Shown here: positions 17,715-26,681 of the stretch, in pieces
Layout: every line of letters starts with the position of its first letter
How positions within the stretch are numbered: the stretch's first letter is position 1
Origin: an uncultured Litoreibacter sp.
GTDB lineage: Bacteria; Pseudomonadota; Alphaproteobacteria; Rhodobacterales; Rhodobacteraceae
Assembly: GCF_947487515.1 (NCBI RefSeq)
Contig: NZ_CANKWO010000001.1
Coordinates: 248,001 to 312,000 of the forward strand
Length of the DNA: 64,000 nt
Direction of reading: 5' to 3'
Position numbers and translations under genes: made by a program
Notes under the pieces: generated by a model
What the model was told of the DNA's origin: nothing
Databases searched by the model: none
What the model saw: only the letters and a program-made list of their open reading frames with translations

Positions 17715-20036
17715 CTACGCGGCGGCGCTCAGATGCCGTCGCACTGTTGAAGTCAGCTCATCCAAAGAAAATGGCTTTGGCAGGAAGACAGATTCAGGGA
17801 TAGTCAGCTGTTCCTCAACCGTACTCCCGTCAGCGTATCCTGACATGAACACCACACGCAGTTTTGGATGATTTTTACGGGCTTCGGTGATCCAGGTTGG
17901 ACCGTCCATTCCGGGCATGATGACATCCGTCAACACAATGTCTATTTCCACAGTGTCGTCATTGATAATATCCAATGCCGCTTCACCGCAGTCGGCTTCG
18001 ACCACCTGAAATCCGCGATATTGCAATGCGCGACTGGCGAAGGCCCGTACGGGTGCTTCATCTTCAACAAGAAGAACAACCCCATCTCCCGGACCGGATT
18101 CTGACAAAACCGATAGCGTGTCGGCCTGTGTCTTTGCCGGCTCAACTGGCTTGTCGTGTGTGGGGAAGTAGATGGTAAATTCGGTTCCCTCACCTAACTC
18201 GCTGTCGGCAAATATAAAGCCGCCAGATTGTTTGATGATGCCATAGGCCGTGGACAGCCCCAATCCTGTGCCGTCTCCGGTTTTCTTTGTCGTGTAGAAC
18301 GGCTCGAAGATTTTATGTAACTTGTCCGGAGATATGCCACTTCCCGTATCGCTAACTTTCACAATGACATAGTCACCTGCAGGAACAACAGCTCTGTCCC
18401 GCCGCAGCTCCGAAGCCAAGCTGGCATTTCTTGTTTCAATCTCAATCGTGCCCTGCCCTCCAAGTGCGTCACGCGCGTTCACAACCAAGTTCATGAGGAC
18501 TTGTTCCAATTGCCTGCGATCAGCGCGCACGGACATCAAATTGGGATCATGCGACAATGATAAAGAAATCTGCGCACCCACAAGGCGGTTAAGCAAGTGG
18601 GTCAGGTCAGACAGCGTATCGCGTATATCCAACACCTCCAGTTGGAGGTTTTGCTTCCGGGAAAACGCCAACAGTTGCCCAACAAGAGAGGCCGCGCGAT
18701 TGGCGTTCTGGTTAATTTGCTCAAGGTCAGAGAAATCATTGTCGCCCGGGTCATGGCGCAACATCAACAGGTCGCAATGCCCTGAAATCGCCGTAAGAAG
18801 GTTATTGAAATCATGCGCGACCCCGCCCGCGAGCTGGCCGATTGCTTGCATTTTCTGACTTTGGACGAATTGCTTCTCAAGAGATTTCAACTCTGTTGCA
18901 TCATTAATCAAAACGATCAAAGAAACCACGCCATCATTGATCACCCTACCGAGCGTGACTTGCACATACATTTCGTCAGGGCCGCGTCTACATTTTAGAA
19001 CCTCTGGGCGATGAAGCCCCTTCCCTTCAAGGGCATCCGACAACCAATCCGAAATCGGGCGCCCCAATCCCTCGATAACATCACTCATGGTTTCGGCGGG
19101 TTGTTCTTCCAATCCTAGAAGAGAGCGTGCGATGCGGTTGGAATCTGAAATCCGCCCCGCCGCATCCAGTTCAAGCAAAGCAATCGGAAAGTCCTCCAAT
19201 TGCGCCATAGTTGCATCTGCCTTTGCCGACTTGGTGACCGGAGCGAGAAAGTACTCGGTACGCCCCAAAGCGCCATCGACAATGATCGCCATGACATCAA
19301 TCGGGCCATCCTGCCCACTCAACACAACGGCTTCACCGGAATGCTTGGGTGGATCGACGAAAATCACATCAAGTGACTTGGCTCGGCCTCCGACCAGTTT
19401 TCGCATAGCGTCATTCATGAACAGAACTGACCCAGACCCGCCAATTGTAAACATCGGCAAGGACAGTCTATCGGCTGCATGCCCTGCATTTTGGCTTTCC
19501 ATTTGCGAGTTATGCAGTCGCCAAATCAGATTGTCGGAATTGCCAACACGGTGGGTTGCGATGTGAAAATTGCCGCTTCTCGTAACGATATCCTCATGCG
19601 CAGCCCCAATTTTCTGAGCTTTGGCTTGTAGTCGAAACATTGTTGCGCTGGCGTTGGTGGTAATTTGTCCCAAAACGGCCTCAAAGGCATCGCCCTTTTG
19701 TTCAGGCAGCAGCTTTCTTGCAGCCATATTCTGCGACAAAACCGTGCCCGACGGATCGGTAACAAACACCGCCCATTCGTCATGCTCCATCATATCTTCA
19801 AGTGATACGCTCCCAAGCTTCGCGTCGCTGCTGCCGGACTTCGGCAGCAAGGACACGACGGCGACCAAGGCGCAAACAATCGCGGTTAACCCAATAACCC
19901 TGACATCACTGAAAATCAGCGAGGCCACCACCGCGATCGCCAAACAAGCCAAAGGCAAACCCAAACGTGAGGCGACACTAGAAATCTTTCCGATCTTGCG
20001 ATCTTCACCCCCCGTCGCATCCACCAGTTGGCTCAC
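17715..20036 (-). CDS. cckA: CckA-type hybrid histidine kinase
   Basis: A 773-residue inner-membrane kinase. It has two membrane helices near the N-terminus (about residues 25-65), then PAS-like regions, then the HisKA domain with GQLAGGVAHDFNNLLTAISG (phospho-acceptor His). The HATPase domain follows, with NLVVNARDALGG, DTGSGISPDKLHKIFEPFYTTK and GTGLGLSTAYGI, and then a C-terminal receiver (LLVEDEAPVRAFA, phospho-acceptor Asp in LTDVIMPGMDG). This order and the H-box context match CckA, which feeds phosphate through ChpT to CtrA. The GTG start at 20036 has AGGAG 8 nt upstream; an ATG at 20072 is the alternative but would leave only 13 nt after the CtrA-type site. Confidence 0.9.
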   Translation of the reverse strand: MSQLVDATGGEDRKIGKISSVASRLGLPLACLAIAVVASLIFSDVRVIGLTAIVCALVAVVSLLPKSGSSDAKLGSVSLEDMMEHDEWAVFVTDPSGTVLSQNMAARKLLPEQKGDAFEAVLGQITTNASATMFRLQAKAQKIGAAHEDIVTRSGNFHIATHRVGNSDNLIWRLHNSQMESQNAGHAADRLSLPMFTIGGSGSVLFMNDAMRKLVGGRAKSLDVIFVDPPKHSGEAVVLSGQDGPIDVMAIIVDGALGRTEYFLAPVTKSAKADATMAQLEDFPIALLELDAAGRISDSNRIARSLLGLEEQPAETMSDVIEGLGRPISDWLSDALEGKGLHRPEVLKCRRGPDEMYVQVTLGRVINDGVVSLIVLINDATELKSLEKQFVQSQKMQAIGQLAGGVAHDFNNLLTAISGHCDLLMLRHDPGDNDFSDLEQINQNANRAASLVGQLLAFSRKQNLQLEVLDIRDTLSDLTHLLNRLVGAQISLSLSHDPNLMSVRADRRQLEQVLMNLVVNARDALGGQGTIEIETRNASLASELRRDRAVVPAGDYVIVKVSDTGSGISPDKLHKIFEPFYTTKKTGDGTGLGLSTAYGIIKQSGGFIFADSELGEGTEFTIYFPTHDKPVEPAKTQADTLSVLSESGPGDGVVLLVEDEAPVRAFASRALQYRGFQVVEADCGEAALDIINDDTVEIDIVLTDVIMPGMDGPTWITEARKNHPKLRVVFMSGYADGSTVEEQLTIPESVFLPKPFSLDELTSTVRRHLSAAA

Positions 20037-20085
20037 AGATTCACTCCTACAAGAATCACTCCCGACAACCATCTCTCGAAAAGCA

Positions 20086-20100
20086 TTAACTTGCGCTTAA
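20086..20100. promoter_or_regulatory. CtrA-type binding site upstream of cckA
   Basis: TTAA-N7-TTAA (TTAACTTGCGCTTAA), an exact match to the full CtrA consensus, lies in the 85-bp gap upstream of cckA, 50 nt before the GTG start. Since CckA controls CtrA phosphorylation, this suggests feedback. The match is seen directly; binding is inferred. Confidence 0.65.
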
Positions 20101-20121
20101 CGGATGGACATCGTGGAGTAT

Positions 20122-21303
20122 TCAACCCCGCGAATCTTGCGTCAAGTAAGCTAAATAGAACCCGTCCCCGCCCTCAAGCGGTGAAAACCGGTGATCAAAT
20201 GCACGAGTCCAGCCGTCATTTTCAGCGCAAAACTTAGCAATTTGTTCTTCATTTTCGCGGGTGAACACCGAACAGGTGGCAAAGGCCAGCGTTCCGCCAA
20301 CAGCCACCAATCCCGCGGCCTCGCGCAAAATGTCCTGTTGTACGCCCAAGAGCCGCTCATAGGCGGATTCCGATAAGGACCACTTCCCCTCCGGAGAACG
20401 CCGCCACGCGCCGCTGCCTGAACACGGAACATCACATAAGACCAAGTCAAACGGGGCCGCCTGCCGGCAGGCTTTCGAGCTGAGAATAGAGACTTTTACC
20501 CCCGCCCGTTTCGCCCGCGGGCCTAAATCTTGTAGGCGCTTTGGATTGGCATCATGCGCAAACAACAAGGCGTCATTCTGATCGCCATAGGCCAACACTT
20601 TGCCACCCCCTCCCGCGCAGTAGTCCAACATTCGCTTGGCTGAAGGAAGCTTCGCGCAAAGGGCTTGAGAGGCCACATCCTGCAATTCGACCAGACCAGA
20701 TAAATAGGCCGCACTGCCGGATAACTTCCGTGGATTTTCAATGAGTTGTAGTGCGTTCTTCGACAGGTCATGGCGACGGGCCACAATTCCGTCCTTTGCC
20801 AATGAAGACAGAGCCGCATCAACGGAGCCCTTCGTGGTGTTCACACGCACAAACACCCCCGCCCGATCCGACAAGCTTTGGGCAACCGCGATGGCATCGT
20901 CACCGAGTGACGCTTTCAATTCAGCGCTTAGCCAATCTGGCATGTTGAACAGCATCTCGTCCGAGGTGGCATTTTCGCCTTGCTCAAGGGCCGAATGCTC
21001 GTCTTTCGTGAGCCCTGCAGGCGCGTGACCTTCCCCCGAGAATAACGCCTTCAGCTCCTCGGGGTTCTCAACGGTGTCCGCGCTGTAACACACAACCAAG
21101 CCGCGCCCTGTCAGTCCCAACCGCGAGAATTTTCCGCGCTTGCGCAGGCATTCGAACACGATGTCACGCACCGCTGCACGATCCTTGGACCCCGCAAACC
21201 GAGAGCGACGCGCCCAATTCGTTAAAGCCTTCTCGGCGGCGGTTCCGGACAAATATATGTCAAGAACCTCAATCGCCGCCGACAGGCGTGCTGCAGGGGT
21301 CAT
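20122..21303 (-). CDS. RsmB/NOP-family RNA m5C methyltransferase
   Basis: A 393-residue protein. An N-terminal NusB-like helical region (about residues 1-130) precedes a SAM-dependent Rossmann domain. Family motifs are the SAM-binding ...MLDYCAGGGGKVLAYG, motif IV with catalytic-cycle Cys in LCDVPCSGSGAWRRSPEGKW, and motif VI with the nucleophilic Cys in LAFATCSVFTREN. These two cysteines define RNA cytosine-5 methyltransferases such as RsmB, which modifies 16S rRNA C967. The exact target is not provable from sequence alone. The start abuts the guaB stop, so the two are co-transcribed. Confidence 0.88.
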   Translation of the reverse strand: MTPAARLSAAIEVLDIYLSGTAAEKALTNWARRSRFAGSKDRAAVRDIVFECLRKRGKFSRLGLTGRGLVVCYSADTVENPEELKALFSGEGHAPAGLTKDEHSALEQGENATSDEMLFNMPDWLSAELKASLGDDAIAVAQSLSDRAGVFVRVNTTKGSVDAALSSLAKDGIVARRHDLSKNALQLIENPRKLSGSAAYLSGLVELQDVASQALCAKLPSAKRMLDYCAGGGGKVLAYGDQNDALLFAHDANPKRLQDLGPRAKRAGVKVSILSSKACRQAAPFDLVLCDVPCSGSGAWRRSPEGKWSLSESAYERLLGVQQDILREAAGLVAVGGTLAFATCSVFTRENEEQIAKFCAENDGWTRAFDHRFSPLEGGDGFYLAYLTQDSRG

Positions 21304-22788
<1,485 letters not shown>

Positions 22789-22864
22789 CTATTTCATGGA
22801 TTTCGCAGATGCGAAAGGGTGGATTTTGTGGCAAAGCGTCTCAAACGCATTCGGAGCACCATTT

Positions 22865-23320
22865 ATGCCCAATATCCTCGTCGACGCAGACGCCTGCCCC
22901 GTGAAGGAGGAGGTCTTCAAGGTCGCCTACCGCCTGAACACCCCCGTTACTTTGGTCGCCAACAGCTATCTGCGCACACCGAACCATCCGCTGATCTCGA
23001 TGCAGGTCGTATCTGACGGTTTTGACGCTGCAGACGACTGGATCGCCGAGACGGCAACCCCATCTAGCGTGGTGATAACGGCAGATATTTTGCTCGCGGG
23101 GCGCTGCATCGAAGTGGGGGCCACGGTGCTGGCGCCAACCGGAAAGCCGTTTAATTCCTCTAACATCGGCGGTGCAATCGCCACACGGGCGATCATGGCA
23201 GATTTGCGTGCAGGGTTAGAGCAAACGTCCGGCCCTGCCCCCTTTTCCAACAAGGATCGATCGCATTTTCTCAACGCCTTGGATCGCGAACTTCAAAGGC
23301 TAAAGCGAGAGGGGCATTAG
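22865..23320 (+). CDS. YaiI/YqxD family protein (DUF188)
   Basis: A 151-residue protein with the family opening NILVDADACPVKEEVFKVA, the VVSDGFDAADDWI and VVITADILLAG core, and the LAPTGKPFNSSNIGGAIATRAIMADLR tail. These form a PIN-like fold with conserved Asp residues that suggest metal binding, but the biological role is unknown. The frame is open further upstream across guaB, but the ATG at 22865 gives the conserved N-terminus and has a GGAGC site. Confidence 0.88.
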   Translation: MPNILVDADACPVKEEVFKVAYRLNTPVTLVANSYLRTPNHPLISMQVVSDGFDAADDWIAETATPSSVVITADILLAGRCIEVGATVLAPTGKPFNSSNIGGAIATRAIMADLRAGLEQTSGPAPFSNKDRSHFLNALDRELQRLKREGH

Positions 23321-23420
23321 CCTTCCCCCTCTTGCTCCGTGCCAAATGTGATCCCGCAATCTGCGTCACCAGATGTCGGCCCGACAGAGTGGCAGTTTCA
23401 GCCCCCAAATCCCGACAGGA

Positions 23421-23603
23421 TCAAAGGCCCGCAACAGTTGTTGCCAAAGCCTGATTTTCTGCGGCAACTCTGTCTTGAACGGCAGCGCAGGCACGAAGGT
23501 TCCCGTCCAAGCAAGCGGCGTCCAGCTGCTCACGAGCGGAGATTTCAGCCGGTGTTTCGCATGCGCTTAGGCCAAAGGCTGCCAAAAATAGATATCGTTT
23601 CAT
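23421..23603 (-). CDS. Small lipoprotein, 60 residues
   Basis: Starts with MKRYLFLAAFGLSACETP, a short lipoprotein signal with lipobox LSAC (Cys at residue 15). The mature part is about 45 residues, mostly helical and polar, with two further cysteines (AACLDGNLRACAAV). No family recognised. The ATG follows an AAAGAGA stretch. The frame stays open far upstream, but only this start gives a lipoprotein. Moderate confidence because of the small size. Confidence 0.6.
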   Translation of the reverse strand: MKRYLFLAAFGLSACETPAEISAREQLDAACLDGNLRACAAVQDRVAAENQALATTVAGL

Positions 23604-23764
23604 TGGGTCTCTTTCAGGTTGTTTTCTTGTCCGACCATTGCAAAATGTGATGCAGAACGCCCCGTTTCGACCTCCGGCATCCCCCGAAATCCGCGCAATA
23701 GCTGCTAGTCTTCGATGGGTTGCTTGGGGTTTCCTGCGGGGGCTCCAGATCAGCAACGGCACGA

Positions 23765-25012
23765 TCAGATGTCGCGCGGATTCGCTGTTTTGTCGTCCAT
23801 CCCAACAGGGCAAGACATCGTCTTGCGAAAACTGGACGGGGTTTGACCAGTGACGCGCTTGAAGGCGTTGTAGAAAGAAGATCGCGCGTTGAAGCCCACA
23901 TCATAGGTAATGTTGAGGATTGTATCATTGGTTGAGGACAGACGCGCCTTCGCCTCTGCGATGCGGTAGCCATTTACGAAATCAAAGAAACTTTCACCGA
24001 TAACTTCATTCAACGTCTGGGAAATGTAATTTGGCGACGCCCCTGTATGTCGGGCCAAAACCCATAGCGACAGATTGGGGTCTCGGTGCAAGTGGTCGGT
24101 CTCCATGGCATCACGCAACTTGCGGCTAAGCCTTGTGGCGGTTTCGCTGTTCAGCGCGGATTTCTCGTATTTCTCTGCTTTCCCCTGCTCCGCATTTTTC
24201 TTTGCCTTCTGACTGTCTGCGCCTCCGGACGGCGGCGTGTCGGTTGGGACCGGCACCAAGGGGGGGCGCTGCCTCACCCCCCAAAGCGTCGTCGTCGCCA
24301 CCAAGGCAAGGCCCGTGAGACTGGCCAGATTGCTAAATGCAGGCGGAGCAGTGGCCGCACTCGCCTCAAAGGCCAGCACCAAAATTGCGGTATGGGTCCC
24401 CCAGAACAACACTCCAAAACCGCCAATAGCATAAATCCAGCGCAATTCGTGTTCCTCGGTGCTGGCATAGACGTCTCGCAACAGACGGCGGTACTGCAAC
24501 AGGCGGCGCAGGATCAAAAACAGATAGACTGCCATTTGTGGAAACAGCAACAATTGCAAAACCGCGAAGGCTGCAATCAACACAATCGCGCCAATTGACG
24601 TGGGTAGCGTGTCATTCGGTATAAGCGCGGTCCTGACCTCTTGCGGCCCAACCGCTATGGCCACCCCAACGAGCATCGCCAACGCAGGAAGAACAAAATG
24701 CCGGTACAATCGCGCGGGGCGCCGCTGCGCCTTTGACGTCAAAGTATACACATAGAGCCAAAACAACGGGGCAAGGCACAGGTTGCTTGGTGACCAAAGG
24801 ACGACTTCAGCCACCTGCACAAAGAAACTGCCCTCATCCTCGAAGTAACGGTTTAAGGCCGTAGGCACATTGTTGACTGCGATGGCCGCAAGAAACACCG
24901 AAAGGCTTCTGTTCACCCGACAGTATCGCGTCTGCAACAAGCAAAATGCGATGCCGAACACTGTGATAGCGATGGTGGCCGTTGCGGCCATTTCAATGAT
25001 GAAAAGGTCCAT
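23765..25012 (-). CDS. Membrane-bound AraC-family transcriptional regulator
   Basis: A 415-residue protein. The first about 250 residues contain seven hydrophobic segments (roughly 5-26, 36-53, 65-92, 104-122, 138-172, 190-215 and 226-247). A charged linker of about 60 residues follows, then an AraC-type double helix-turn-helix domain (LSLWVLARHTGASPNYISQ ... NITYDVGFNARSSFYNAFKRVTGQTPSSFRK). Such proteins keep the DNA-binding domain at the membrane and probably sense a signal in or across it. The start at 25012 places the first helix at the N-terminus; the frame is open for another 100 codons with no conserved content. It lies next to the response-regulator/hybrid-kinase block. Confidence 0.82.
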   Translation of the reverse strand: MDLFIIEMAATATIAITVFGIAFCLLQTRYCRVNRSLSVFLAAIAVNNVPTALNRYFEDEGSFFVQVAEVVLWSPSNLCLAPLFWLYVYTLTSKAQRRPARLYRHFVLPALAMLVGVAIAVGPQEVRTALIPNDTLPTSIGAIVLIAAFAVLQLLLFPQMAVYLFLILRRLLQYRRLLRDVYASTEEHELRWIYAIGGFGVLFWGTHTAILVLAFEASAATAPPAFSNLASLTGLALVATTTLWGVRQRPPLVPVPTDTPPSGGADSQKAKKNAEQGKAEKYEKSALNSETATRLSRKLRDAMETDHLHRDPNLSLWVLARHTGASPNYISQTLNEVIGESFFDFVNGYRIAEAKARLSSTNDTILNITYDVGFNARSSFYNAFKRVTGQTPSSFRKTMSCPVGMDDKTANPRDI

Positions 25013-25330
25013 GTCGTAATGTGTCCCAAACCTTATGTGGAAACCAGCGTGCAAACACTTGCGCAGGCCTCTTTCTTGGATGGATTTGCGAAATCCATTG
25101 TGATGGTCCGCGCAACGTCCCATCGCCGCAATGGGGTTAAATCCGCAGCCAAGCTTGTCGCTGTTAGAATAGGTCGGCTCATTGATCGGATGTCCCTGTT
25201 TAGCCAAAAGAAACTCAACGCCGTATTGAGTGCGGCCAAGCTGCTTTGTGGGAGACGTAAAGTCGCCCCGTCCTACAGGGACGGACAGGGGCAATGCATG
25301 GGTGCAGGCGTGCACATAATAGGATGGCTC

Positions 25331-25351
25331 GCCAGATTGCGCCGATCTGGC
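25331..25351 (-). terminator. Possible terminator after the NarL-type regulator
   Basis: A 7-bp stem (GCCAGAT / ATCTGGC) with a 7-nt GC-rich loop lies 18 nt past the stop of the response-regulator gene, without a T-run. The surrounding 356-bp gap (25013-25368) shows no convincing gene; a second weak dyad is at 25268-25284. Confidence 0.4.
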
Positions 25352-25368
25352 CTAAACTTCGGGGTGCG

Positions 25369-25986
25369 TCAGAACAGATGCCGTTCCTTGGCCATCAAAG
25401 CCGCCTGCGTTCGGTTGGACACCCCAAGTTTGGCCAGCAGGTTTTTGACATGTAGCTTCACGGTCACTTCTTTGATGTCCAAGTTGCGCGCAATTTCCTT
25501 GTTGGACAGACCAATGCACAGTTGTTCCAATGTCTGCAACTCGCGGGCAGACAGGTCAGAGAACACGCCCTCGGTCTTGGCCTCCGGCTCTGCGGTGCCG
25601 AAGTCGAAAGGCAGGTATCGCTCGCCTGCAAGGATGAATTTGATGGCGTTGACCAAAGACGCCGCGGTCAGTGATTTGGGGATAAAGCCATTGGCGCCTT
25701 GGGACATGGCGCTGGTGGCGACATCGCGGTTCGCGACACCTGACATCAATGCAATCTTGCACTTGGGATGGTCACGACGCGCGCGGATCAACCCCTCAAG
25801 CCCGTTCATCCCTGGCATGTTGTAATCCAGAATGAGCAAATCGATCGCATCCAGCCCGCGCATCAACTCCATGGCGTCGGCAAGGTTTGCCGCGGTCAAT
25901 ACGTTGAAGCCCTCAACGGTCTCCAGATAGGCGGCAATCGTATCTCGGACCAGATCATGATCGTCAGCAAGAAGTATATTCGGCAT
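25369..25986 (-). CDS. NarL/FixJ-type response regulator
   Basis: A 205-residue two-domain regulator. The receiver opens with NILLADDHDLVRDTI (acidic pocket) and has the phospho-acceptor Asp in LLILDYNMPGMNG. The conserved Thr/Ser position is in ALMSGV and the Lys in GFIPKSL. The C-terminal LuxR-type helix-turn-helix is LSARELQTLEQLCIGLSNKEIARNLDIKEVTVKLHVKNLLAKLGVSNRTQA. It is divergent from the periplasmic protein and hybrid kinase genes across a 158-bp gap containing a perfect dyad, so it is the likely output regulator of that kinase. Confidence 0.93.
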   Translation of the reverse strand: MPNILLADDHDLVRDTIAAYLETVEGFNVLTAANLADAMELMRGLDAIDLLILDYNMPGMNGLEGLIRARRDHPKCKIALMSGVANRDVATSAMSQGANGFIPKSLTAASLVNAIKFILAGERYLPFDFGTAEPEAKTEGVFSDLSARELQTLEQLCIGLSNKEIARNLDIKEVTVKLHVKNLLAKLGVSNRTQAALMAKERHLF

Positions 25987-26051
25987 TTACAGGTCTCTTT
26001 CAAAGTCTGGTCCCAAAATACACTGGGAAAAATGATCAAAAAAAGGCGAGT

Positions 26052-26067
26052 CTATACTTTAGTATAG
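26052..26067. promoter_or_regulatory. Palindrome in the divergent regulator/kinase promoter region
   Basis: A perfect dyad with 7-bp arms and a 2-nt spacer (CTATACT-TT-AGTATAG) between the response-regulator gene and the molybdopterin-fold gene. It includes a TATACT that could be a -10 element. A LuxR-type dimer site for the adjacent regulator is a reasonable inference. Confidence 0.5.
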
Positions 26068-26144
26068 GTGACTATGCCGATGCCCCCAACCGCTTCGTCA
26101 AAATTCCGTCTACAAAAAGATACTGTCGAAACAGGAGACTGATC

Positions 26145-26639
26145 ATGCACCCTAAACATCACTCAAAGCTTATGATCATGCTCCTAGCCCTGCTGTCATT
26201 TTGGGTTGCCCCCGCAACTGGGCAGGGCGTGGCGAGGTTGCAGGTAATGGCAACCTCGTCACCCAATGACGCCGTACATTTAAGTCTCGATGCCTTGGAC
26301 GCGATGGAGCAGATCGAGTTCACAACGACCACCATTTGGACAGATGGCGACATTCACTTTACGGGCGTGCCGCTTAAGGCCCTGCTCGACCAACTTGGAC
26401 TGGTTGGCAGCACCGTAGAGATGGTGGCTTTGAACGACTATTCGATTGCAATGCCGGTCAAAGATCTTGAGGACGACGCCCCAATCGTTGCGACACGGAT
26501 GAATGGCAAGGCCATGTCTGTGCGTGACAAAGGCCCCTACTGGGTTGTTTTTCCCTATGACAAAGACCCCAAGTACAGCACGGAGACAAACTACTCCCGT
26601 AGTATTTGGCAGCTAAATCGCTTGAAGGTCGTAGATTGA
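26145..26639 (+). CDS. Periplasmic molybdopterin-binding-fold protein lacking cysteine
   Basis: A 164-residue protein with an N-terminal signal peptide (hydrophobic about residues 8-22, cleavage near APATGQG). The rest resembles the oxidoreductase molybdopterin-binding domain: FTTTTIWTDGDIHFTGVPLKALLDQLGL, then ALNDYSIAMPVKDL, then YWVVFPYDKDP. There is no cysteine anywhere, so the Cys that ligates molybdenum in sulfite-oxidase-type enzymes is absent and catalysis is unlikely. It lies 42 nt upstream of a hybrid kinase on the same strand. I infer a periplasmic sensing partner for that kinase. Confidence 0.72.
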   Translation: MHPKHHSKLMIMLLALLSFWVAPATGQGVARLQVMATSSPNDAVHLSLDALDAMEQIEFTTTTIWTDGDIHFTGVPLKALLDQLGLVGSTVEMVALNDYSIAMPVKDLEDDAPIVATRMNGKAMSVRDKGPYWVVFPYDKDPKYSTETNYSRSIWQLNRLKVVD

Positions 26640-26681
26640 GTAAGCTTTGCTCCATAGAGTGACCTCAAATTGGAGGCCTCT

